Source of the DNA: Geosiphon pyriformis
Lineage: Eukaryota > Glomeromycota > Glomeromycetes > Archaeosporales > Geosiphonaceae
Reading direction: 5' to 3'
Length of the DNA: 64,000 bases
Assembly: GCA_016748015.1 (NCBI GenBank)
Contig: JAAOMT010000675.1
Span: 1-64,000, forward strand
In this document: piece by piece, positions 11,401 through 21,873 of the stretch
Numbering within the stretch: position 1 is the stretch's first letter
Layout: the number at the start of each line of letters is the position of its first letter
Position numbers and translations under genes: made by a program
The notes under the pieces: model-generated
Seen by the model: only the letters and a program-made list of their open reading frames with translations
What the model was told of the DNA's origin: nothing
Databases searched by the model: none

Positions 11401-11883
11401 TTAAGGCGAAATAAGTTTTGTATTCAAGAAACCAAATCTTTGTATTAGAGTTTTGGTTCTTTTAGCAATAGTTAAAACTTTTGAGACATCTAACCATATA
11501 ATGCCCAAAATTTCTGCTTGTATCTCTGAAGTTGTTTTCTTCATGAGTTTCATATCTTCTATGATTTCACCAAGGTAACCATAGAGTTCTAATTGTCTTC
11601 TATATGACAAGTTTTTGTCTATAGGTAAGATTTCTTGAAGTGGTTTTCCAATTATGTTGGAAAGTAGAAGTATAGCTGCTGTTATACTTTTCAATAGATA
11701 TTTATCCATTTTATTACCAATTCTTTCTCTTCTGGTAATAGTTTTCTTTGGTCTAATAACAGTATGTGTTCTATTATTATTAGTTATGGTGGTTTGTTTT
11801 CCAATAGTCAAAGTAGCATTTGGATAGTTTTTGATCCAATACTCATGGAGAGTATAGAAAACATTTTGAATGTTTTGATTCAA
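11401..11883 (-). pseudogene. Extra ORF between integrase and the 3' LTR, unknown function
   Basis: An intact 160-residue frame in the same strand as pol, after the integrase C-terminal part and before the 3' LTR. It starts MNQNIQNVFYTLHEYW and has a basic patch (KKTITRRERIGNK) followed by predicted helices. There is no signal peptide and no clear envelope-like transmembrane segment; the only hydrophobic run is short (AAILLLSNIIG). It is the longest frame in the element without a nonsense mutation apart from the RT and integrase blocks. I do not recognise the family. It could be an accessory protein or the degenerate end of a longer polyprotein. Confidence 0.5.
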
Positions 11884-11929
11884 AAAATAATTGTTTATAT
11901 TGATTGAAGATATCTCTGTTTTGGGAATG

Positions 11930-13247
11930 GTGCATTTATTTATACTTGATTTTTGCTAATCATTTGAGTCGGTATTACCACAACAGGCAGCCAATCAGGT
12001 TATTTATGATATTTCTTAAGTCATGTATCATAAACAGAATAATCATTAAAGATTGTTTCAGATTGATCTTGAAGAATATAAGAATTATTGTTCAAAACTT
12101 TGTTGATTATAAAGGGTCCTTTCTACTGGCTAGAAAATTTATCACCATAAACATTGTCTCTATCTGAATGGTATTCCAATACCAAGTCACCAACACTTAA
12201 AGAAAGTGTTTTATAGGTTTTCTTTTTCTTAAGCTTTTTTTGGAACTGTTTTATCTTTTCAAAAGCAATTATTTGTGCTTCTATCAAGGAGTCAAAAATG
12301 GTACCAAGTCTTCTTTGCAAAATGTCTTTGTAATTTCCTATTATGATCTCTTTAAAGGGTATTGTTTCAATGTCAGTTTCTATTGGTAGTGTTGCTATGT
12401 GTCTATAGAGCAGATAAAAAAGTTCATAACTTGTTATGTTATGATTTACAGTTCTATAAGCAAACAAAGCTGAAAACAGTACTTTGTCTCATAAGTTTGT
12501 TTTTTCACTGGTTTTAGCTAGGGTTTCACATAGTGTTCTATTGAAACATTTCACTAGACTATTTGTTTGAGAGTAATAAAGAGAGAAAAGTTTATGACAT
12601 ATTCCTATTTTTCTACAAAGTTCTTCAACCAGTGTACTGAGAAAAGCTTTTTCTCTATCAGATAAAAGTTCTTTGGGGCAGTCATGATGGCAGATGATAA
12701 CTTGATAAATAAAATTGGCTATTGAGATTGCTGTTTGGTCTGAGGTGGCTCTTGTTTCTACCCACTTTGTAAGATAGTCAATAGCTGTGATAATATATCT
12801 GTTGCTATCAGGAGTGATTGTTAAAGATTCAACAATATCTATATTAATTTTGTTAAAGGATTGACCAATAGAGATTGGATAGATATTTTCTTTGTGATTG
12901 GGTTTGCCTCTTCTTTGGCAGATATCACAGGTTTTAATGTATTTAGTAATGTTTTTTCCCAAAGTAGGCCAATAATAATGAGCTAAAGTTTTTTGAATTG
13001 TTTTTGTTTTTCCAAAGTGTCTAGCTAATGGGTTAGTGTACATGTTATATATTACAATTTTTCTTTTTTCAAATCTAATAACTCTTTGGGAGTGGTTAAA
13101 ATCTTTTCTGTTTTTTTTGTATAATTGGTTCTGGCAGATTAAATAAAAATTTGATTGTTTGTGCAAATGTTTTCTTTGCTGTCGAGTGTATTCAGGTGGG
13201 TATTGTCCTTTACCCAAAAATTCCATTAAGGCAGAGTAGTTGTCCAA
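11930..13247 (-). pseudogene. Gypsy integrase, catalytic Glu replaced
   Basis: The frame 13,247-12,489 holds the HHCC-type region ending CDICQRRGK and the catalytic core, with NIDIVESL (first Asp) and LSDREKAF (second Asp). The third acidic residue lies in the region normally read as NG-x-VERFN; here it reads NSLVKCFN, so Glu has become Lys (codon 12,549-12,551) and the next Arg has become Cys, both explained by single transitions. After a stop the frame resumes at 12,467-12,123. It then runs on, through a stop, into a GPF-type C-terminal domain (KGPFIINKV, near 12,100). The integrase cannot be active as it stands. Confidence 0.85.
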
Positions 13248-13425
13248 GTCTATTATCGTGTTTGTTTATGAAGAAGTTACTAATAATTAAGTTGGTTTGG
13301 TTTGAGAAATTGTACTGTCACTAGATGGTAAGTTTAGATAAAGTGTCAGCATTTTGATGATTTGCTCCTTTGTAGTGTTGAATATCATAGTTGAATTCAT
13401 CCAAGTGGAGTATCCAGCAAGTTAT

Positions 13426-14514
13426 TCATTTGTGTTCCAGCTTCTTTTTCTTGTGCAGCCAAACCAAGACTTGATGATCTGTTACCACTAAAAATTTTGC
13501 ACCAAGAAGATATTGATTCCAGTAGTTAGTAGTCCAGACTACTGCTAAGCATTCTTGTTCAATAATTGAATAGTTTTTTTCTGCTGGTGTGAGGGATCTA
13601 CTGATATACACTATGGCATGTTCTCTGTTATTTTCATCTTTCTGTGAAAAGACAGCACCAAGTCCATAGTCAGATGTATCAGTGTAGAGGATAAAAGATT
13701 GGTCCAGATCAAATTGTTTAAGAATTGGTTTAATAACAAGTTTTTCCTTCAGAAATTCAAAAGCTTTTTGTTGATGAGTGTTCCAGTGATAATTGACATT
13801 TTTCTTAAGTAGCTGATTAAGAGAAAAGGCAATTTTGGAGAAATCCTTGACAAATTTTTGATAGTAAGAGGCCAAACTGAGAAAAAAGCGTAGTTCAGGA
13901 ACATTCATTGATTGTCTAATGTTCTGAACTTTTTCAACTTTAGCTGAGTCAGGGAAGATTCCATCTTTTGTAATAAGATAACCAAAAAACTGGGTGGATT
14001 GGTGTCCAAAAAAAGATTTGATTGGGTTGATCTTAAGACCAGTATTTCTGAACAGATTAAAAATCTTATGTAAATGTTCAAGATGTTCATTCCAAGTTTT
14101 TGAATATACCATTATGTCGTCCAAGTAAACCAGAACAAAGTTTTTTTTTACTGATTCAAACATTTTATCTATTAGGCATTGAAAGGTGGGAGGAGTATTA
14201 GTGAGACCAAAAGGCATGACTGTGAATTCATAGGTGTTATACTTGGTGATGAAGGCAGTTTTTTTTTTGCTTTCTGGATCTATTTATACTTGCCAAAATC
14301 CAGCAGTTAAGTCAATAGTTGAGAAAAAAGCAGCACCATTGAATTTATTTAGCATTGTATCAATTTTGGGGAGTGGGTACATGTCTCTTATAGTGATAGT
14401 ATTTAATTGGCAGTAGTCAACACAGAAGCATAGGGTTTCACTTTTCTTGGATACCACTACAACTGGGAAAGCCCATTCACTCTTGGTTTTTTGTATGAAT
14501 CCAAGATCTTTCAT
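13426..14514 (-). pseudogene. Gypsy reverse transcriptase and RNase H
   Basis: The RT fingers lie at 14,514-14,284 (MKDLGFIQKTKSEWAFPVVV, FCVDY, PLPKID, FFSTIDL). The palm at 14,217-13,426 begins MPFGLTNTPPTFQ and carries an intact YLDD box (about 14,110-14,130). RNase H follows with LYTDTSDYGLGAVFSQ and a later acidic segment (VVTDHQVLVWLHKKK). One TAA interrupts the frame after GFWQV at 14,284-14,286. Catalytic residues are better kept here than in protease or integrase. Confidence 0.9.
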
Positions 14515-15224
14515 TCAGTTTATATCTTTCTTGATAAACTTATTATTGTATTGATTGAATTGATAAAACTTCAAATGGATGGGATGAGTTTCTTTGGTGG
14601 TGATGGTGTGTTGTATTACATGAGTTTGTCTAAGGGCATCATCTTTTTTTGAGATAACTGGGCTATTTCTAGCCAACAGATTTTCAATGTCCACTTTTCT
14701 TTCTTCAGGGGAAGGTTCTTTTTGTTCTACAACTAGTGATTGGATTTCAGGTGGTTCATTCTTAAAGGACTTTTGTACTTCTTTAAATTCTTCTCGAGGT
14801 ATCAAGCTAATTGGTTCCCAATCTTTGTAATAGATCAAACAGGATTTGAATTTATTACTTGGTGAATACAAAGATTTATTACACCAGCACCATGTACAAA
14901 GGCCATGCCACCAATAACTGTATTTGGCTTTTTTGCTAGGTTTTCTGTCAAAGGTTTTTCTGAGGATATCATAGTAGGGCCAGCAGATCAGCTTGCCATT
15001 TACCATAATTCCTTTTTTGTCAGCTTTAACATTGTCCAATGGCTTGCCATTGCTAGTAAAGATGATATAAGCAAGTTCAAGAGTTTCTTCTGGTTCTTCT
15101 TAATCTTCTTCATTATCACTCTTATCATTATCTGATTCATCTGATTGTTCTTCTTTTTGGTTCTGCTTGGGTACTGGAGGGGTTGTCCAATGTCGGCATT
15201 TAACCACAATGGGTTTCTCATCAC
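14515..15224 (-). pseudogene. Protease-RT linker with a Cys/Trp-rich module
   Basis: Between protease and RT lies a region read at 15,224-15,000 and 15,039-14,515. It contains ICWPYYDILRKTFDRKP, then a compact cluster WWHGLCTWCWCNKS followed by SCLIYYKDWEPI, and then an acidic helix-rich part (PSPEERKVDIENLLARN). The His and closely spaced Cys residues resemble a small metal-binding module. A frame break lies near 15,000-15,040. Its role is unknown; it is not part of the standard protease or RT fold. Confidence 0.6.
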
Positions 15225-15413
15225 ATCTGATGATTAGCTCACAAAGTTTATAGTCAAGTATTTCTTAAGCCATTCATTATCAACAATAATGATGTACTTT
15301 TTTGCTTTAGATATTTTCATATTAGTTTCAATGCTGATATCATTGATGTAGACAGAAATAGCTTTGGCTATACCTAGATTTTTTTTTTTGTTACCATGTA
15401 CATTGGTTATTGG

Positions 15414-15905
15414 CTAAGTAGAAAGTTCATCAATTTTTCTTCCAATGGCTTTCAGAAAGTGTTTGGCAATTACACTAATAGATGATCTACTGTCTAGGAT
15501 TAAATCAATAAAGTAGCCAGCCATTTGGGCTTTACAAATTAAAGGAGTGACATTGCTGTTGTCAGCAAGTCCAGCTTGGCAAGAATGCTTATTGGTTTTT
15601 GGTGTTTTCTTCTTTGGTATTAAGGATTTGTGAAGATTTTTTCTGAACTGTAGATGGGTCATTAATTGGCCAAATGTAATGTGTACAGGAGTTTCTATAA
15701 GATCTTTGACAACAGAATAGAGGCCAAATTTTTGTACTATTTCTGGAGGTTCTAACTTTGGAGAGTTCTTAAAAACTTTGGTCTTTGATGGTTTATTGTT
15801 ATCAGCAGATGATTTGGATGCTTTGTTTGGGTCCAAGATGAAATCAACTTTGGCTTTCTTCTTTTTTCTGGTTGATTCAGAGGTGTTAATTGCTAGTTTA
15901 TTCAT
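15414..15905 (-). pseudogene. Gypsy aspartic protease region, active site mutated
   Basis: The end of this frame reads YFIDLILDSRSSISVIA, the usual position of the catalytic D-(S/T)-G triad. Here Gly has become Arg (DSR, about 15,486-15,494), which one G-to-A change explains. The preceding 110 residues are lysine-rich and link gag to protease. A stop follows at 15,414. Confidence 0.75.
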
Positions 15906-16099
15906 ATCATAATCATCATCAATTAGATTAAAAGCATAAAAAGAGTTTTTTTTGGTTGGTTTGCATTCTCACCTTTTGGAAGTACGCCTACTAGTTTAAA
16001 GGCTGGTAAACAGTAGCTTTAACTAAGAGATCCTCTCCAAAGAAATTGATGTTGGCATAATTGGATCTTTGATTAGGAACATTATTATTGTTGGGTCTG

Positions 16100-17541
16100 T
16101 TATTCTGAATGTTATTATTTCTGGAAGCTGGTAGAGACAATAGAGGATTGTTACAGTCTCTGAAAAAGTGTTCAGTTAGTTCACAGCAATAGCATACAGG
16201 TGGGCCACAATTTTGTTGTCTTTGATATAGTGGTTGCTGGGACTGATTAAAGCGGAGTTCAAATCTGGGTCTTTGGGGTTGCTAGTTGTCTCTAACTGCT
16301 TGGGCTAATGGTTCTAATAGCTGAACAAGATTAGCTGTAAGTCTATCTATTAATTGTTCATTTGGGTCTTGAGTTTGGACAGCAAAAGAGATAGCAGCCA
16401 TTTGGGGAGCAGAAGCTATAACAGAAGCAGGTGCAAAAACTAGAAGTGTGAATCCTAGATGCATCCTTTGATTGTTTTCTATTCACTGAACAAATTCAAT
16501 GGCCATATCCATTGTGGGATTATTTTTCAAGGCCAAAAGAGGCCAAAGAGCATATGATAGATCAGTTCTCAGTCTTTTTGTGAAGGAATGTATTTTCTGC
16601 TCTTTTGTCCAATTTCTTTCAGAGTCTACCTGTTTAATGAGTTTTCTTATTGCTTTGGCATATTCTGTTACAATCTCACCAGGGCCTTGAGTTCTTTTTT
16701 CTAATTTCATATGCCATTTTGAGATTAAGATGAGAGTTCTAAATTTTGTTTTAAACTGGATAGTGAAAGAGATATTGTCTTCTCCAGTATTTGCTGGTGC
16801 CTATTTAATGATTCTTTGGTGAGCATTGACATTGGTTTTTTGTGAGAACCAAGTAGCAGGAGAGCCTTGGAGGTAGCCACCAATAATTTGGAACTTGTAC
16901 TTATCATTATATTAATTGGCAGTGGCAGCTCTTTCAAAATCATTTAGCCATTCAATTAAATCTTAAGTATCACCTCTGAATAATGATAATGGGGTGTTGT
17001 TTCTTCACCCTAAAGCAGTCTGTATATCTTGGAGGACAATCAGAATGTTTTGTTGCAGAGGGTCTTGAGCCATTGATTCAGGTGTAATTGTTTGTATGGA
17101 GTGTTCTAATTCACTTGAAAAGAGATTAAAAACAGAAGTGGTTTGATAGCTTTTTTCTTCTGTTTTAAGAGGAGTTTCTGTTAATTGATGGGCAGCAATC
17201 CAAATGTGGATTTGATGATTCAAATATTCGAAATCAGGGGGCTGTTGTTCAAAGGTTGCAGAATATAAGAACTGATTAATACTGTTGTTTCTTTCTTCAA
17301 AGTTGTTTTCAAAATAAGCTTGGTCAAAGTAATAAGTTGTATAAGCTGTATAGGTTTTAGCTAAATGCTTGTTCAGGAACCAGTTCCAAAAGTCTTGGAA
17401 TTGTCTGCTAGATTGTTCTTCAATGAGAAAACAAATCAAACAGAAGGGCAAAGAATCGAATTCAATAAAGTCTAGATTGTTTTTGTTGTATGCTTTAAAG
17501 TGTTTTTCTGATTGTTGTGGCAGATATAAATAATCATCCAT
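16100..17541 (-). pseudogene. Gypsy gag with zinc knuckle, several stops
   Basis: The frame starts with ATG at 17,541 (MDDYLYLPQQ), close to the PBS. After stops it continues through a capsid-like part with KFQIIGGYLQGSPATWFSQ (about 16,850-16,900) and LEKRTQGPGEIVTEYAKAIR (about 16,670-16,700). It ends in a CCHC knuckle CYCCELTEHFFRDC (16,153-16,194). Stops between the open pieces are TGA, TAA or TAG at places where Gln, Arg or Trp reads naturally. Gag packages element RNA. Confidence 0.85.
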
Positions 17542-17570
17542 ACAATAAGAAACAAAATAGATTTTAACAA

Positions 17571-17587
17571 TCTCACAGGGAGCACCA
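17571..17587 (-). other. Probable tRNA primer-binding site
   Basis: In element orientation the sequence TGGTGCTCCCTGTGAGA begins seven bases inside the 5' LTR edge. It starts with TGG, as expected for pairing with the CCA end of a tRNA. The priming tRNA is not identified. Confidence 0.65.
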
Positions 17588-17593
17588 CTTTTA

Positions 17594-18286
17594 TGTTATG
17601 GGTTGGAGTAACAAGCTAATAGATAGCAAGGGAGAACAGAATTGTAGGGTAATGAAAATAATCAAAAAGAATTTAACTTCAAAGAGTGAATTGAATGAGT
17701 ATGGATTCAATGTATGAGATCAGTTTCATAAAATATCTCAGTTGCTATACTTTTCAAGATAACTGGAGAATCTGAAGGCAGAGGAATAGTCCATACTGTC
17801 AACAAATGATCACACTTGGTATAATTCTATGCCTTACATTGGTGCTCTTAGAATTCAATATCAGGTATCAAATGTGCTTTTCAGTCACGTTTTATTCAAT
17901 AATCTTCAAATGCTGCAATTACACATTTTAGGAAAAAGGTAAAAAATAACCAACAAGTAATCTTTTATCTTTAAGATGTTCAGATACTTGAAAATAGGGA
18001 AAAAGAAATTAGCAATAAGAGAAGAATTGAGATAAAGTTGTTATTTTATTTCTTTTGATTCTTACATGCTTTTCTACAGCTAAGAGATTCATCACTTATA
18101 TAGCTGTCAAAAATGATCAATAATCAAGTCAATGATTAGGTCAATGATCAAGTCAATAATCAGGTCAATGGTCAGGTTATTGATCAGATCAATGATTACT
18201 TACTAAAAATAGAATGGCTAATTTATGTAACATCAGTGGCTAATACATGTGATAATTAATAAGAAGTATAAGTTTCAACTGTAACA
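17594..18286 (-). repeat. 5' LTR of the Gypsy element
   Basis: 693 bp, TGTTATGGG...AACTGTAACA. It holds six copies of a 12-bp unit at 18,119-18,190, against three in the other LTR. It would carry the element promoter in minus orientation. Confidence 0.93.
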
Positions 18287-18837
18287 GTATAATTAAGTTA
18301 CTTAAAATTGTTAAAGTTTTTAAGATTAGTTTTGATTTGTGTAAATTTTGTTTATTTTTTTTTAAATATTAAAAACATAGTTTCTGTATATATAAATATA
18401 TAGTGTTGTTTTAACTGACTGAATGATTAGTCATATATAATTAAATATATAATTTATATTTAGTTTAAATTACTTAATTTAATATATTATACTAAATTGT
18501 ATTTAAATCTTATTTATTAAATTAATTAAAAAAAAATAATATATAATAATTATAAAAAGATTTTTTAAAATTTATAATTTAAAAAACATTAATTTTTTTG
18601 TTTTATATTAATTAATAATATTTAAACAATAAAATATAAAAAATAAAATTTTATAATAATTTTATTTATATAATAAAAATAAAATTATTATAATTAATTA
18701 TTTTTAATATAATAATTATTTGTGTTAAATATTAAAATTAAAATTATTTAAGACTATTATTTTTTATTATTTAATCCAAATTTTTTACTTATATTATATT
18801 TATAAAAAATAAAAAAACTCTTTGTCTCCTTAACTTT
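18287..18837. other. AT-rich DNA right of the Gypsy element
   Basis: About 550 bp of A/T-rich sequence that continues the block interrupted at 10,606. It holds only low-complexity runs. I see no gene. Confidence 0.6.
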
Positions 18838-19760
18838 ATGACCATAACCAGAGCAAAGAGTAAGAAAGCTGTACCTAATATCTGTTCTGAGATATTTAAT
18901 AAAATTTCAACCAAAAAAGCTCTCTTTGTTGTAGAAGCAACTAGACAAAACATTTTAGAAGTCTTCCTTTTATTCAGTAATCATGAAAAGCTGTCTTTGG
19001 TAGCCATTAAAACAACTTCCTCATCTTTGGCTGGTTTCTCACCAGTCAAAATTCTCTCAAAGAGACATATTTGGATTAGTCCCAGTGTTGTCTCAACCTC
19101 TTCAAAGAGCCCAAAAATTTTTAATAATAGACCAGTAAATAAGCTGGTATTCTCCTTTATAGCTTCAATATCTGGTGCTTCTAGTACCTCTTCTTCAAAG
19201 AAAATAGTCAAAAAGACCAAAAGTTTAGAAAAGTGGGAGCAGTCACTTGTCTTTGTAATTGTTACACTGAATTTCTTTGTGGTTCCCAATGAGATTTTAG
19301 ATGAAATTTCCATCACATCATCTGGTATATCATCTAAGATAGGCCTAAATCAACCACTGGCTGTGTTGCCAAATATGGTGTTTTCTGGTAAATCATTGTC
19401 AGTTTTAGAAGCAAAACAATCTTCTTCTGTTGGATCATCTGTTCTTAAAAACTGGTCTGATCAAATGGAAACTAAATTATCTTCTTCTTTAGTTTCTGAT
19501 GCTACTTCTGGTGGTGCTTGGGAAACTATTGCTAGTTGTTAAAGGTTTGCTGGGTGGGTGGCCTCCACTCTAATGCCTGGTGCTATTTTTAAAATCAAAT
19601 TGGCTTATGTTAAGACTGTTTTTCAGTCAGTATATGGTTTCTTGGGTGCAAAGTCAGTATCAAAAGACAATGTAAAGCTATTTTGTGTGGAGTTTGCTTC
19701 TCAAGTGTCTTTGGAAGTTGTATCATTAGTTGAGCTTACAAGCTTTATACATTTGGCCAT

Positions 19761-20635
19761 TGTTACGGTTTAAGAATTTAGCAAAAAGAATCATAAAAAT
19801 AATACAAACTATTCAATCATAATATAGCACAGTAATAATCTTAGAAAAGTAATGATTAACATAGTAGCAAACACCATCTCGCAATAGTGGCAAGCACCAG
19901 TTCACAATAGCAGCCAACACCAACTGGTGATAGCAGCAAACACCAGGTTGAAATATCAAAAAGAAAGTATTACAATGTGTTTTCTCATAGAACTACAAAC
20001 ATGTATATATACAGTAGTTTTAATATTGGGAAATAAAAAATCAAGTAATAAAAATCATAACTTATTAAGCAATAGATTCAATTTTATCCAACAAACTCCA
20101 CTTTAAATCATACTTTCAAATTAAATATCCCAAAAAACCTTTAAAATCAAAAAGAAATGAAAAAAATATTTAAAACTGAACTATTATAACCCAAAGTATT
20201 AAGAAACTTACTTGTATTATTTATTGAATGAAACTATCATTCATCAACTGAATCCCTTGGAAGAATAATCCTTGATTAAGATTATTCACGTTATTACTAA
20301 TTGATAAAAGCTTTATTGTAAGAATTAGAAAAGCACTAAAGACCATTAACATTCTGTGTTTCTAGATTAGAGAAACACATCAGGCAATTGCAAGGATAGT
20401 CTCAGAGAAGACCCCAGACCGTGAGTAGATTTCAGTTCAGCTTCTAAGAAGGAGTACATAAACACACACAACAATCAAGAATTGAAAAATAACTTACATC
20501 ACAACAGTAAAAAAAAAGCCTTCAGTGTAACAGTGACATTATCACACAAATAGAATTGAAGAACTCACGAAAGACTGATTGCAATTAAAACAGAATATCA
20601 GCAATTAAATATAACAAGAAAACCATTCCGTAACA
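19761..20635. mobile_element. Solo LTR with CCAT target duplication
   Basis: 875 bp with 8-bp inverted ends (TGTTACGG...CCGTAACA). It is flanked by CCAT at 19,757-19,760 and CCAT at 20,636-20,639, and lies inside the ORF1 pseudogene. It has no internal coding region or PBS/PPT, so it most likely arose by LTR-LTR recombination. Confidence 0.88.
19862..19953 (+). repeat. 23-bp minisatellite, four units
   Basis: Four adjacent 23-bp units each begin TAG(T/C)(A/G)GC(A/C)A(A/G)CACCA, inside the solo LTR. Confidence 0.8.
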
Positions 20636-21873
20636 CCATCCTTAAAATTGCCAAGTCTTTGGTGGTTTCTGAGTCTGGTTTTTTTTCTACTGCTGTTGTG
20701 CTGCATGATATGCTCTTGGGTATATTTGCTGCTGATATTAAGACAGCTCTAAGTGTTTTTGGTGTGGTTACTCGTGTTGTGCTAAAGTCTGCTGGCATAT
20801 GGCAATATGTGATAGTTTATTTTGAAAACTTGGTTGCTGTTACATCTGCTCTTAATTACTGATTAGTTTTGGTGGACAAAGATAGTGTTCGGATTCTTCC
20901 TCTTGTAAATCAACAAGAAACAATTGTGTTTTGTGATAGGTTTAAGACCAAGTTGGTCAACCTTCTTCTTGGCTGCACTGTTTTTGAAATCAGTGATATG
21001 ATTTCTCAAATTGGTGGTTGGAATTGTTTTATTCCTCGGTTTCTTAATTTTGGTCATTATTTCCACTTTGCTTTGGTCACATTTGGCTCTCAAGCTAATT
21101 TGGATCTTGCTATTATCAAAACTGATACACTGAGAAAATGCCATATCTGGTGGGAAACTTCTGGTTGTAAGTGCTGTTTTAAGTGCCAAGGGACTGGCCA
21201 TCTGGCTGTTGACTGTAAAATGTCCTTGCCTTCTCCTTCCAAGACTTCCAAAGTATTCAATTCATGTATTATGAGTAATGTTTCTTATGCTAAAGTTTTT
21301 GTCTCTCTAAATGTTTCTGGATTTTCTCCTTTGGTGGCTTCTAATCTGCTGGCTTTTCTACTTGTTGCATTCTTTGCCATTCCTATTGCTAACTCTGCTA
21401 CTAAGCTTAAGTTGAATTCTATGGAGAAACAGATTTTGGATCTAACTGCTTTGGTTAAGTCTATCATTAAGCCAATTGGTTCTTTGGTTATTTTGGTTAC
21501 TACTCTTTTGAATGATAATACTGTCAAGGCTCTAAAAGTTGAAAAAGATCTTCTGACTATGTGTAATGCCTCCAGAGGCTTTGCTGATCTTTTGGTTGGT
21601 GTGTTTAAGGATTTTGCCAGTCTTAAGGCTGAAATAGAGTTTGGTAATCTTGATAATAATAATATTGGTGCTGCCAAGGCTTTTCCATTGAGCGATAATA
21701 CAGTTGACCATGTAGTTGCTTTGTGGCAAATGTGTGGTCCTAAAGTTAAAGATAGCAGTAAAAAAACTAGATTGTTTTTTAATGAGTTTATTTTTGATTC
21801 TAGAAATTTGAATGATATTATTAAGAAACTTGGTAAGCTGAGTTTTCTCCCAGCTTCTTTTGATTTAACTTAG

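Larger units (their letters stand above)
10607..18286 (-). mobile_element. Full-length Ty3/Gypsy retrotransposon, inactivated
   Basis: A 7,680-bp element in minus orientation. LTRs are at 17,594-18,286 (5') and 10,607-11,272 (3'), both with TGTTA...TAACA ends. A PBS lies next to the 5' LTR and a purine tract next to the 3' LTR. The flanks GTAT (10,603-10,606) and GTAT (18,287-18,290) form a 4-bp target duplication. Reading right to left the order is gag with a zinc knuckle, aspartic protease, a Cys/Trp-rich linker, reverse transcriptase, RNase H and integrase; PR-RT-RH-IN order is the Metaviridae arrangement. A further ORF sits between integrase and the 3' LTR. Stops and substitutions break every domain. 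The host DNA is the AT-rich block. Confidence 0.93.
18838..21873 (+). pseudogene. Second non-LTR ORF1 (gag-like) pseudogene, split by a solo LTR
   Basis: It starts at ATG 18,838 (MTITRAKSKK). The long serine-rich N-terminal part runs to a TAA at 19,540-19,542, and the same frame goes on to 19,756. After the insertion 19,761-20,635 the frame resumes (LKIAKSLVVSESG), meets a TGA at 20,860-20,862 where Trp is expected, and continues to 21,873. The C-terminal part holds a zinc knuckle (CCFKCQGTGHLAVDC, about 21,170-21,215) and the conserved ending RLFFNEFIFDSRNLN. Excising the insertion plus one CCAT gives an uninterrupted frame across the junction. It differs clearly from the ORF1 at 0.7-3.6 kb, so at least two ORF1 families are present. 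No RT ORF follows. Confidence 0.75.

Noticed and set aside
18981-19316. 111-residue minus-strand ORF
   Set aside because: Antisense shadow of the ORF1 pseudogene.
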